From: Intoshia linei
Taxonomy: Eukaryota; Orthonectida; Rhopaluridae
Direction of reading: 5' to 3'
NCBI GenBank assembly: GCA_001642005.1
Contig: LWCA01000431.1
Location: 1-27,563, forward strand
Length of the DNA: 27,563 nucleotides
The notes beneath the pieces were generated by a model. The model searched no databases and was not told the DNA's origin. It saw nothing but the letters and a program-made list of their open reading frames with translations. The translations under genes were made by a program, and so were the position numbers. Below, one piece after another: positions 1 to 10,600 of the stretch. Position 1 is the stretch's first letter, and each line of letters opens with the position of its first letter.

Positions 1-70
1 TATTGCATAAATAACCTATATGGCAACTCAAAAATACCATTATTCGAAGAAATTAATATTTTTCACATAG

Positions 71-1563
71 TTTTGGGGATGAGTTTACTTCATTATATTT
101 ATCTAGTCATTTTCAATCTACCCAGAAATAATGAAGATGCAGGTATTAACTTTTAAATGCTAAGCATGAAATTCAGAGGATATATACCATAAGAATGGTT
201 TCTTGATTACCCATTTACTGAGTCAAGTCCGTATTGGTATGGATCTGTCTCGTATATTGCTTCCAACTTTTATATTGGAGAACCGCTCATTGTTAGAAAT
301 GTATGCAGACTTTTTGGCCCACACAGATTTTTTCATTTCGTAATATAAACATTAATTGTATTCATTTAATTAGAATAGCTCAACAAAAGTCGCCTCAGGA
401 TCGCATGATTGCCGTTTTAAAATGGTATGTATCTTCTTTCCATACCGCATGGGATGTAAAGGTAGTGAAATGATATACAGGTGCATATGACATATCACTT
501 TAGACGGCAAAAAAACCATATAACCCGATTCTTGGTGAATTTTTTGAGTGTTCCTACAAGTGTGATGAAACTACAGTAAGTTTTTGAAATAAAATCTTAT
601 TTTTAGAAATCAGACCAAGTTTACTTTATATCAGAACAAATTTCCCATCATCCACCTGGTAATCGATTAAATTTTTATAACTATGTATACATTTAGTATC
701 AGCTTTTTATGCCGAGAGCTGTGAAAACCACATTTACATTGAAGGCCACATTTGGACAAAATCTAAATTTTACGGATTGAGTGTGGGTGTGGACTTAATT
801 GGTGGAGCTACAATATATCTTAAAGAGTTCAATGAACACTACAAAATTAGTTTTCCCAGCGCATTTGCAAAGTAATAAAGTGTATTATAAAAATACTCTT
901 TAGGTCTATTTTAACAGTTCCAACCGTTGAAATTGGTGGAGACGTTAAAATCGTGTGTCAAGAAACGAATTATAAATCAAAAATAAGTTTTCACCTAAAG
1001 GTAACTTTTTTTAATTTGTACACAATTTATATTTCATTAAGCCTTTCTATGGAGGAAGTCGACACAGGGTTTCTGCTAAAATTAGCAATATGACAACCAA
1101 CAAATCGTTTTATATTTTGGATGGTTATTGGAACTCTGTATTTTCCGGTAAACGTGTACATTTAAATGTAACTGCATATTTATTTTAATTTATTGTGATT
1201 TATAGACGAACCATTTTGTTTTTGATACAAAAAATTGTAACACTCATAAAAAAATTATTAAAAAGGTTAGCCAACAAAAACCCAACGAATCTAGAAAGTT
1301 GTGTAGTTTAAAATATTTTTATTGCAAATTTAGTCTTTGGAAAAATGTCACGAAAGCTCTTTATCGCAACGATATTGCTCTAGCCACTCAGCATAAATTT
1401 GGCCTTGAACAAATACAAAGAGAAGAAGCAAGCTACAGGAAGACAAATTCTATTAAATGGTTTCCAAAAGTATATTTACGCGGTTTTCTTTTTTGATGCA
1501 TTTTTTTAGTATTTTACCAAAGAAGCAGATGGTTGGGTTTCCTATATAAACAAAATGTCTTGA
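71..1563 (+). CDS. Oxysterol-binding protein-related protein, ORP9/10/11 type (5' end missing)
   Basis: This is the lipid-binding ORD domain of an oxysterol-binding-protein-related protein, which moves sterols or phospholipids between membranes at contact sites. Proposed exons are 71-142 (tentative), 177-339, 374-461, 504-575, 607-658, 697-871, 904-1000, 1042-1155, 1206-1297, 1334-1469 and 1510-1563; phases agree throughout. The family fingerprint reads EQISHHPP and spans the 607-658/697 junction. Other ORP9/10/11-like blocks are [48 protein letters not shown] and [11 protein letters not shown]. The usual N-terminal PH domain would lie left of the window; the segment 71-142 resembles no part I know. 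Introns are 31-50 nt. The donor used near 1156 is inferred from frame. The stop at 1561-1563 is 15 nt from the porcupine stop on the other strand. Confidence 0.88.
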
Positions 1564-1568
1564 AACGA

Positions 1569-1574
1569 TTTATT
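1569..1574 (-). terminator. Poly(A) signal of the porcupine gene, inside the ORP 3' end
   Basis: On the minus strand AATAAA lies five bases past the porcupine stop codon. Cleavage 10-30 nt downstream would fall inside the last coding exon of the convergent ORP gene. On the plus strand the first AATAAA after the ORP stop is at 1784-1789, in the porcupine intron. The two mRNAs should therefore overlap antisense. Confidence 0.5.
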
Positions 1575-1578
1575 TTTA

Positions 1579-4500
1579 TTATATCCAAAATATACACAAA
1601 TATGCCATAATTATAAAGTGGCCAACAAAATACAATTCTTTCCATGATTCTATAGTATACCAAAATCCATCAAATGACCCATTTTGCATTTCCATCATTG
1701 GGTAGCCCAAATATGTCAGTTGTATTATATTTAATGTTGTGAATAACACATTTATTATATTTTTCAATATTTTCTATAAATTAAATAAATTTTTAAACTT
1801 GTAATGTAATTGTATTAGACAGCGACCAATTTATGAAGAGGAAATGTAAAATTAATAAATCTTAGTTATAGCGTATTGTCCACTGATATATTAACAATAA
1901 TATTTAAAAATCATTATGGAGTAAGAATTTGTAAAAAGTTCAATTTGGTTAAATATTTTGTAATTGGACCCATTTATTAGATGTATGATCCGTCTATTTC
2001 ATTTACCAACAAGTATTAGTTTACTCTGGCAAAACTTTTTTAAATTTTGACAAAAAAATAAAACCACTCTTTAACAAGGCTGTAACTATTGATAAATGAT
2101 CATTTATTTACCGTTTTTAAATTTTTTTCATCTTGATAAAATTTTATGTGTGATAGTTTACAAGATATTTTCTTCCGAATATCTAAATTGTATATAAATT
2201 TTTTGCAAAGGACATATCGAGATATGTGTAACATTCAAACAAGATAGACTCAAAAATAGAATTAATGATATATATAAAAACATCCTCTTCTATGTAAATA
2301 TAATTTTAGTAGTTGGTAATTCATAAAATAACTACAAGTATTTGAAATGGTTAGACCAATATAAATTTCAATATAAACCTTTTTCGAGAATCATAGATAT
2401 ACCAATCGTTAATAATATCAATGTTATTTTAGCATCAAATCCCTAAATGTATAACAATATACTATGGTCGATTTCGTATCACGAATCGTCAAGTTTAAAC
2501 TGAACCCTTCAAATTTTAAAAATATTTAGTTGGGCTCTCGGAAATTAATAAATATTTTACGACAGACAAGTTTTATAAAATTGGGATCAACATTGAATAT
2601 TATCTGACAAATACAATAGAATTTCTGTGTAGCGCAATTTGTTATATACCCTATATCAGTGGTGGGCAAACTACAACCCGCGAAATCATGCTTCATACTT
2701 ATGTTTACATTTAAATTTTGAAATTGATTGTTTACATTGTAAATTTTACAACATGGCACATTCCATTTAGATAATTAACTATCTATTTTTGCGCATTAAA
2801 TAAAATTTTCCTTTCTTAATTTCTTTTAAATAAAATAATTGTATATTTTTAATTAGATTAAACTAAATGCAATGATATAAAAATTAAATTTTTTGGTTGG
2901 TTTTATCAATAGTTGAACAAAAAATTTATTTTTATTATTTATCAATAATAGGCTAATTTTTGTTTAAATTTTCTTTTATTGTTTGCATAGATATAATTAT
3001 AAATACGTACAATTTTGAAACTTATTAATAATTAAAATGCACTCCAAAAATAATAATTATTCAAATGGAATTTTGACACTTTAATATTTAAATAAAGCAA
3101 TCAAATTTACAAGCCAAAATAGAATTTCATCAATTTAAATTGTATCATGTGTATTCACGATATTTGTGCGGCCCGCATATCAATAAGTTTTCCCACCACT
3201 GACCTATATGGAGGTTTTATTGTATATATCATTATAAGAGAAAACTACGTTTGTTAAATATTTTCCTCGGCTTTTAAATAAGATTTCTATTATAATTATT
3301 TTAATACTGAATTTTATTTTGTTGAATATATAAGTTATAACTTATAACCGATTCACTTCAGTTAAAATTGAAATGTATTAAGTTTAAATTTTCAAAACGG
3401 ACGTAGAATTTTTTATTATAAAAATAAAAAAAATGGGTTCGCTAGATGCAAAAGGTTGCCGTTCCTGATGTAACCCAACTAATAATAAATAGTAATAATA
3501 TAATAGTATACATGTAATGCTGAACTAAAAAAAATAACAGTAATGGCTGCCATATTTGGTGAGAAATTCATTTTGACTATTAGTGGCTTATATACATCTA
3601 AAAATTTAATAATTGTAATTATTTTTAAAGTGATTTCACATAAATCAAATATTTACATGTTATTTATGTATATCAGCGCTCCCAACCTCCGATCTGCTCA
3701 ATATTTCCTTATAAAAACTAATTATAAACAAAACTAATGACACTTATAATTAGGCGGATAAATGTATATTACATTATACACGTGTATAATACTTGGTTGA
3801 AAAAATTGTTTTCTGTAATTTTTATAATTTAACACAATTAATATTTTACGTATAATGATTTATCCGCAAAGTCAAAAGGTTGAGAACGGATTCTATAAAC
3901 CATACAATTCTTATAAAATTGATTTAATGGACGGTTCCAATTAATAACAGCATGAGACATTGAGATAGGAAATTCTATTGACAAAATTGATACCGTTTTC
4001 AATCGTCTATTGGTACTAATAAAAAGGAGCACCTCTCCAAGATAATTAACAAAGTAAGCACTGAATCTATAAGATTGAACCATAAAATAAACCTTTACAA
4101 GTTTTAAGCTAAAATTAAAAGTAATCCACAAGATTTAGTATACATATATGATAGTTCATCATTAGAATGATAATGTATAATTTGAGGTATGCAACTTGAG
4201 TAAATGTACAATATATAGATTAGCACCATGTAATGCACAATTTTAAAAAAGTATTTATGCTTAATTTAAAATTAATATTTACAAAAATTTTGAATTACAT
4301 TAATCTGTTTAAAATGCAAATTTGTACAAAGAGGTCCAAAAATAAAAGTAGATGGATTCATATAGTAATTTAAGCTACTGTACATGGTTTGTTCTTTTAT
4401 AATGACAATATCACAAAATTTAATCACTATCAACATGATGAGACCTAAATTAAGTGATAATAGAACTAATCATTTAAATAAAACCTCGTACTGTGGTCCA

Positions 4501-4876
4501 ATCAGTAAAATTGGAAAATTGACTAAATAAAATAAAGACATTATACAAAAAATTACTTGATAAAGGGAATTATATTCATAATAATAATTGACAAAGCAAA
4601 CGCAGTTTTGAAGGTACAATATGATTCCACATAATAAAGAAAAATTATAACAAACAACAACAGAACAACATCGTATTCTTGAAAAATATGCACAAGTAGA
4701 TAAACACACAACATACACGTACACAAGGTACAGGATTTTCTTCCAATAAATTTAGTTTTCCACAATACATTCAATATCAAATGTGCAAAAGAAATTAGAA
4801 AAAACCCGGAAATTAAGTGATTAAATTGAAATGAGCCAAGTATCATGCATGATTTTACAATTTTAAAAAATTCCAT
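1579..4876 (-). CDS. PORCN: Porcupine-like membrane-bound O-acyltransferase
   Basis: Porcupine is an ER multi-pass MBOAT enzyme that attaches palmitoleate to Wnt proteins. Minus-strand exons in order: 4876-4557, 4522-4485, 4444-4299, 4259-4144, 4108-3906, 3597-3512, then candidates near 3478-3417 and 3340-3249, and the last exon 1773-1579. The start ATG at 4876 begins MEFFKIV, like the family N-terminus. Residues 1-303 align almost without gaps to porcupine as I remember it, including SNFTDWTTVRG, MNPSTFIFGP and EFPISMSHAVINWNRPLNQF. The conserved MBOAT residues are N265 (in NWNRP) and H303 (in SSALH). The last exon carries the typical tail NVLFTTLNIIQLTYLG and TIESWKELYFVGH. The stretch after H303 (about 45 residues) is poorly resolved: its splice sites are not canonical. 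The intron 1774-3248 holds a hAT MITE. The length, roughly 415 aa, is close to the usual 460. Confidence 0.85.
2657..3201. mobile_element. hAT-type MITE, family A copy 1 (545 bp)
   Basis: The ends read CAGTGGTGGGCAAACT on the left and AGTTTTCCCACCACTG on the right, forming terminal inverted repeats. They are flanked by an 8-bp target duplication, CCCTATAT (2649-2656) and ACCTATAT (3202-3209), with 7 of 8 bases identical. There is no coding capacity. The element lies in the long porcupine intron. Copies of the same family are at 17401-18280 and, in opposite orientation, 12427-13110; a GGCCCGC motif near the ends is shared. Confidence 0.9.
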
Positions 4877-5001
4877 TTTTTACCAATACATTCCGGTAAT
4901 CTAGGTATTTCATATACACGATGTACGTAAATTTGTTGCAATAGCAATTAATTCATACAATGTAAAATTTTATTACATAACAAAGGAATTTAAAATTTAT
5001 T

Positions 5002-6912
5002 TCATTCATCAAAAATAATGTTGATAGATTTAGAAATAATATATTTTAAACTTTTAAACATAATGTACAATCCGTTAGTTCCACCAGGAATATGACACAT
5101 AATGTACCTAAAATTTTATACAATTATAATATAGCAGTGATTAAATGATACCAAACTAATGTTATGATGTGCGATATAAATGCACATAAAGTGAAGATTT
5201 TACTTTTAATCTAAAAATTGTAATTTTAATAAATTAAATTTACCACTAAAGCGGTGTATATTGTAACCAAAAACGTTGAAATGTAAGCAAAAAGAAAGGG
5301 AATCTTTTTCAGTGTAAGAAAGTGCGACAAATAATTATATGGACCCCATAAAATAGCAAAACTAAAAAATAAACATGTATTTGTTATAATAATAATATGC
5401 TAGCCTGATTTGTACTTTACACAAATTTAGGGGTCACAATAGGAATTAAGTGTCAAGGGTGGCGCAAAAAAAATTTAAAAATTTTTTTAATTACTATAAA
5501 AATTTGTACTGTTTGCATTAATAAAATAGCTAAATGGGATCATGTGCTGAGAGCCGCTGAGCTAAGGCATATCCTGCATTGGACAGAAAAATAAAACATT
5601 CACACGCACACTCTTACGGGCATTAATATTAAACTATTTATTTTGATAAGTATAATTTATAGAGCCAGTTAAACTCATTTTTTAATTATAACCAATTAAA
5701 ATTGATTTATCGTAATTAAAAATACATATTTTAATCATGTTGGGAAATCAAATTAAATAATAACCTCGAAACAACCAAAAAACTTCCTAAGCATGCGAGA
5801 ATGCAAAATTTTCGAAATTTAATCACAATGAAAGGAATATACCAATTGGCCTAAAATTATAATTATACAAATATAATTATAATAATACAAATATATTACA
5901 TAAATATAATATAACTAGGTTGACTGTTATTATTACTACGTACAAACAGGACTTAGCTCTATCTAGGGCACATTTTTATTATATTTAAAAAATAAATTCA
6001 CATTGAAATTTTTTTATTTGATTTTTTTAAATTCTCCAACTCGTTTGATTTAAAAAAAAGGACAATTGGGTTTTTGACCCGTAAGATGTGATTTTGAGAG
6101 GTTGAAATTTATTTTGCGAATACCCGGAAAAAACTGTAATTGAAATGTGGACTTTCTAAAATTATAAGACGGGTAGTTATTTAAATAAAGTGGAACACAC
6201 ACACAGACAAAAACAAAAATCGCGTAGCATATTATATCAGTAAGAATTGTACAAATAAAGTTAAAAATAATCGAAGCTCTAAATGTAGTCCGTTATGATA
6301 AGTCTCATCATATAAATGGTTACTTCTGAGAGCGTCGACTGTGTTATATGACCGATTCTAGTTAAATGTCCATGTTTACCTTAGTATTATTAATTTTTTA
6401 CTCGCTCATACAAATTATTTTTAATGATTTGACTGCTCTGGACAATTTTATAAATGGTGTTGTTAGATTCCTCTATTTTAGTTTATTCTTTTTCTTTCAA
6501 ACCTTTTTAGTTTGGATAAAAATATTCAAAAAAATTGAAATAAAGTAAAATTGGTATTTTATCCCTTGCTCAACAACCTTACAGTGGACTGCAGAGTACT
6601 AAACGTATAATTTTTTATAAAATTAAGTACACAAATTATTGGTGTGTTTAATATTTGGATAGCTGATGTAAGCCATTATAGTGCATACAACTATTTTTCT
6701 ATTTAAAATAAATGGTACCATAAAAAGGCATAAAATTCCCACTATAAGAGTAAATACAAATAACATCATTTTCTTTTTAAAATGCTAAAATTTAGAATAA
6801 AAAAATAAAAAAAAAAATAAACGTGAATGTCGACATTGTTAAAATTGTCTAAAGTTTTTTGTGTAAAAAATGAAGATATTTTATTGAAACTAAACTCCTC
6901 ATTAGTATCCAT
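5002..6912 (-). CDS. SFT2-domain vesicle transport protein
   Basis: SFT2 proteins are small four-helix Golgi membrane proteins implicated in endosome-to-Golgi vesicle fusion. Minus-strand exons are 6912-6823, 6784-6633, 5361-5244, 5210-5152 and 5107-5002; they join in phase to give 174 aa, normal for the family. The soluble N-terminus MDTNEEFSFNKISSFF is followed by membrane segments at about residues 36-53, 58-70 and 81-88 (leading into a WGPY motif), then 109-120 and 124-139. The most diagnostic stretches are FAILWGPYNYLSHFL, IKSKIFTL, LVWYIMCHIPGGTNGL and the IPF motif; IPGG is an SFT2 hallmark. The 1271-nt second intron (5362-6632) is much larger than the others (33-44 nt) and holds repeat-derived sequence. 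The ATG at 6912 faces the start of the gene at 7007, and porcupine begins 125 nt past the stop on the same strand. Confidence 0.85.
5362..6632 (-). repeat. Enlarged SFT2 intron with repeat-derived sequence
   Basis: This intron is about thirty times longer than its neighbours. It contains one arm of a dispersed repeat at about 6015-6225, whose inverted copy lies at about 18727-18950. GC-richer patches at 5420-5465 and 5540-5630 look transposon-derived but I cannot assign them. The 60-codon open frame at 6366-6548 lies inside the intron on the other strand and shows no recognisable protein. Confidence 0.5.
6015..6225 (+). repeat. Dispersed repeat B, copy 1
   Basis: This segment matches the reverse complement of about 18727-18950. 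Shared blocks include CTCGTTTGATTT, GTAAGATGTGA, GGTTGAAATTTAT, CCGGAAAAAA and AAATGTGGACTTT, then ACACAGACAAAAA. By eye identity is about 80-85%. It is an old interspersed repeat of unknown class, and no terminal repeat could be placed. Confidence 0.7.
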
Positions 6913-7006
6913 AAAAAATATCTTATTTATTGTGTCACTACAATAAATTATAAAATATACGTTGTAATTTGATTTTTAGCTTATTTGATTTCAAAGTTTA
7001 AATTAA
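6913..7006. promoter_or_regulatory. Probable bidirectional promoter between SFT2 and the 7007 gene
   Basis: Only 94 nt separate the two start codons, which point away from each other, so both transcripts must start here or use untranslated exons further away. The segment is very AT-rich with no clear TATA box or other known element. Confidence 0.4.
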
Positions 7007-7495
7007 ATGTCAAATTTAGTAAAGATTTATAAATTCAAACCGGCGATATTATTGAAATTGCTATACCCTACAACATTTGTATCATGTCTTTTAACGAATA
7101 CATACATAGTAGGCAACTTTATACAAACAAAATTTCAAAGTACCAAAATAAATTCTAAATGCGCTGAATACTTTCGAAAAAACAAACTTTTAATTGGATT
7201 AAATACCTACAATTATGTATTATTTGGATTAACTCTCTTTATACGAAAAAGACTGATTTCTTGTATTCATATTAGCAATACATCTACCTCCAAAACTTTT
7301 ACTGTTTGGACTCACAAGATTATTGGATATAATTGTATTCAACTTGAGTCTAAAAACATTAAAAAAATAAACACAAAATACGTTGGCAAGTATATGATTA
7401 ATGGCGAACCATATTATATAATCGATTCTTTATTCATCTCTCGGATGTGGTTCTATAAATTCCACAATGATTTGAATTTACTGCATGTTAATTAA
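7007..7495 (+). CDS. Two-helix membrane protein, possibly TMEM186-like
   Basis: An uninterrupted 162-codon frame, the longest intronless one before MCM3. The ATG at 7007 follows an AT-rich leader and no upstream exon is needed. There are hydrophobic segments at about residues 17-38 (LKLLYPTTFVSCLLTNTYIV) and 65-80 (LNTYNYVLFGLTLFI) with RKR after the second, then a soluble tail of about 80 residues. The hairpin followed by a region like IHISNTSTSKTFTVWTHKI recalls the mitochondrial TMEM186/TMEM223 proteins, in which a basic pair precedes a beta-rich tail. That comparison is from memory and weak. The gene sits head to head with SFT2 and its stop is 119 nt before the start proposed for the PTP gene. 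Splicing into that gene was tested and rejected because no donor has the right phase. Confidence 0.6.
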   Translation: MSNLVKIYKFKPAILLKLLYPTTFVSCLLTNTYIVGNFIQTKFQSTKINSKCAEYFRKNKLLIGLNTYNYVLFGLTLFIRKRLISCIHISNTSTSKTFTVWTHKIIGYNCIQLESKNIKKINTKYVGKYMINGEPYYIIDSLFISRMWFYKFHNDLNLLHVN

Positions 7496-7614
7496 ATCTA
7501 ATATTTATTATTAATTTCGTCACTTTCCCATTGAAACTGTCAACATTGTTCCACTTTAATGAATCATTAAACTATTCAATCTACTTAGGAAATATTCCAA
7601 AACATTATCTATAA

Positions 7615-10600
7615 ATGTTTGATTTTATTACAGAATATTTTACAAATCTTAGTGTTGTCAAACGTTTTGTCAGCGCGTATGATCGACATTGTATTAGTAA
7701 TGTAAAATCAAAACCTATTACGATATCTCAATTTGCTTCAGTTTATAAAAATAAAACACGGTCGAAATATGAATTTTATGTATTTTTAATTTAAGTATAT
7801 ATAACTTTTAATTTTCAAGGCTTTGTTACAACTCAAAAATAACCATTCGTCTAATTTCGCTTTTTTGGTTGAAAATATTCAATATAATTCTACATTGGAG
7901 ATTATTCCGTGTAATTAATGGAATGCATCATTGCGTGAATCTCCATTTTAGATGATTATAACCGAGTTTTAATACACAATCATTGCTTTATCAATCAAAA
8001 TGATTATATCAATGCCAGTTATATAAAGGCACAATTCATTTTATTCTATATTTTAATATTTTAGAGTAAAAGGTGCAATAAACAATACATTGCTCTTCAA
8101 GGTCTTAAATTAAATTCAATGATATTTTAAAGCAGGTCCCTTCAATAATACAATAAAAACTTATTGGCGAATGGTTTGGGAAATGGATATTCGATTAATT
8201 GTTGTCATGTCCAATTTTTTCGAGTTTGGAAGGGTTGCTTATTTTTATCATTATTATTTGTTAATATTTAATTTTCACCACTAAGGTGGATTATACTTGA
8301 TACAGTAAAATATATTACTCATTAACCTTTATCCTGCCAATGTTCCCAAAATGGAACATGTTTTTCAGGTACAATTTAAAGTACATTAGTATGTTTTTAC
8401 AATGCATCTAATCAAATTAATCGAACACCCATCGTATCGTCTATCATCTCTAAAAAAATTATTATTTAATATCCATTGATTCGTGTTTCAGAGAGTCAAG
8501 AAAATTTATAGATTTTCAGTCCCATTTTCAAATTAAAATTTAAAGCTTTTGTTTTTCAACTTAACACTGGCTTGGTCACATATTATTTTCCATCATATTT
8601 ATTATACTTTAATAGTAAAATAAAAAAAATTACTAAACCAAAGTAAGTACAATAAGCTAATAAAAATCAATGTTCCCAAAATGGAACAATGGAGGTTTCC
8701 TAGTAATTTTTATTATCTTTATATTATAATTTTGTATTTAATTAGTATTTAAATTATTTTAATAATTAAAAACTGATGGAAAAAGATTACCCAAATAAAA
8801 TCACCCGTGTAACCCCATTTTTAGATGTAGTCCTAGCACAGTAATTTTTTGAATATATCTTAGTTATCATATTTAAAGCAATAGTACCTGCAACCACGGC
8901 AACTATTATCGGCAGGATAAAGGTTAATAGGCTATCTCGCATATTAGACATGAAACGCTGAGAACGTTTCAAAAAATTGTGCCATCCGCCTGTAGTGCAT
9001 ATACTTTTGTAGAAATATTTTCGGGTACATAGCTTTTAGGTATGTGTAGTTTTCCCGTATATGATACTTAGGATTTTGATTAAATAAATATATAAACTTC
9101 TCATAGTTTTAGATAAATTCTGGTAAAGAAATGTATATAAACCCAAACAATTAATTAATTATTATGTTTGTGATTAAGTATGTTTTAGGAAATAATCTTC
9201 AGACATTGGAAAAATATTCCTGTTATATTTGGAAATATCACTGTCAGAATGATTGAAAATAATAATTTTACATCTTACGCATTTACAACATTGGAGATAT
9301 TTCACGTAATTCATATGCTAAATCGATATAAATGTTTAAACACATTGACATTAAGTTTATATCGGTTTTCGAAAATAAAAAACCACTACCTAACACTCTA
9401 AAATTAATTACATCAATCTAACCACATCTACTGAAAATTTCTATTGATTGAATTTCATAGAAAGTGAAAAATGAATATCGAACCATTTATAATTTTCAAT
9501 ATACCGGTTGGTTTAAAGATCCCAAATTGGACAAAAACCATTTGATAGATTTTATTAAAAAGGTGAACACAAAATACGACCAATTAAATAAATGCAATGA
9601 TACAACCCTAGAATTTGCTCAATTTTCAGAAACAATTCTAGTACACTGCTGGTAGTTATTTTGCTTTATTCTAGCGTACTCATAATTATTGGTAATTTTC
9701 TGAATGTCAAGAATTTACAGAAAATTATTTTTTATTTCAAAAAATTTTGGCTTAAATTAAAAAAACCGATAGGTCCAATTTTTGCTGAATTAGTAACGAC
9801 AAAGATAATTAATTTTGCATATATTATAATTTAATTAATGAATATTTAGCTGCGGAGCCGGGGCTACAGCTATTTTTATAGCCGCAGATCAAATGATTGA
9901 TTACATCAATTCAACTAACTTGATTGAAGTTTTTTCATGTGTGATGCGATTACAGAATCAAAGAATGAAAATGATTAATAAATTGGTTTAATATTTGCAT
10001 AATATTATTATAAATGCTCTGTAAAGGAGGACTATATGCTACTATACGATATTGTTAATTTGTACCTCAAATGCCGATTCAGTGTTATAGATCCGGTTCG
10101 GTTTGCTGCTTTTACATCTAAAGAAGCATATTCAACAAAGTTGGAAAATCTTCAATCTAAATGCTTATTAAAATATCATTACATGGTAATTGCAGGGTTT
10201 TCATTCGTTTAATATACAAAATTAGAATTAATTTTAATAATTTTTTTTTTAGTTTTATAAATTTTATTTCGGTGTACCGTTTAATTTAATTTTTGTTTTA
10301 TTTGCGGAAGCCATTTCCGCTTTGAAATAGCTTAATTATAGTTTATTTAGAAAATTAATTCAATGTCACCCGAATTGACTATTGTAGAATGTTCTTCCAG
10401 TTTTAGGGAAGAAAATATACATAAAAGTAGAGGATATGTAGTTTTTCCACGTAAATATTTTATTAATGATATATTTACTATTATGTAGCTGAACGAGCCA
10501 GACCATATTTAATTATTCGAGATATAGCTAATGAAACTGATTATATTAATGCCGTTTTTGTTGAAGTAACAATATAAAATATATTGCGATGGTTCAACAG

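Noticed and set aside
4470-4724. Minus-strand 84-codon frame.
   Set aside because: A shadow frame of porcupine exons 1-2; the other frame aligns to the family without gaps.
8787-8972. Minus-strand 61-codon frame with a convincing membrane helix, extendable to about 9044.
   Set aside because: It starts at TTG, lies wholly inside the PTP intron 8234-9188, and its helix is encoded across the right terminus of the piggyBac-like MITE. Most likely fortuitous.
10301-10322. Small hairpin GCGGAA...TTCCGC in a PTP intron.
   Set aside because: Six-base stem only; expected by chance and with no context suggesting a function.
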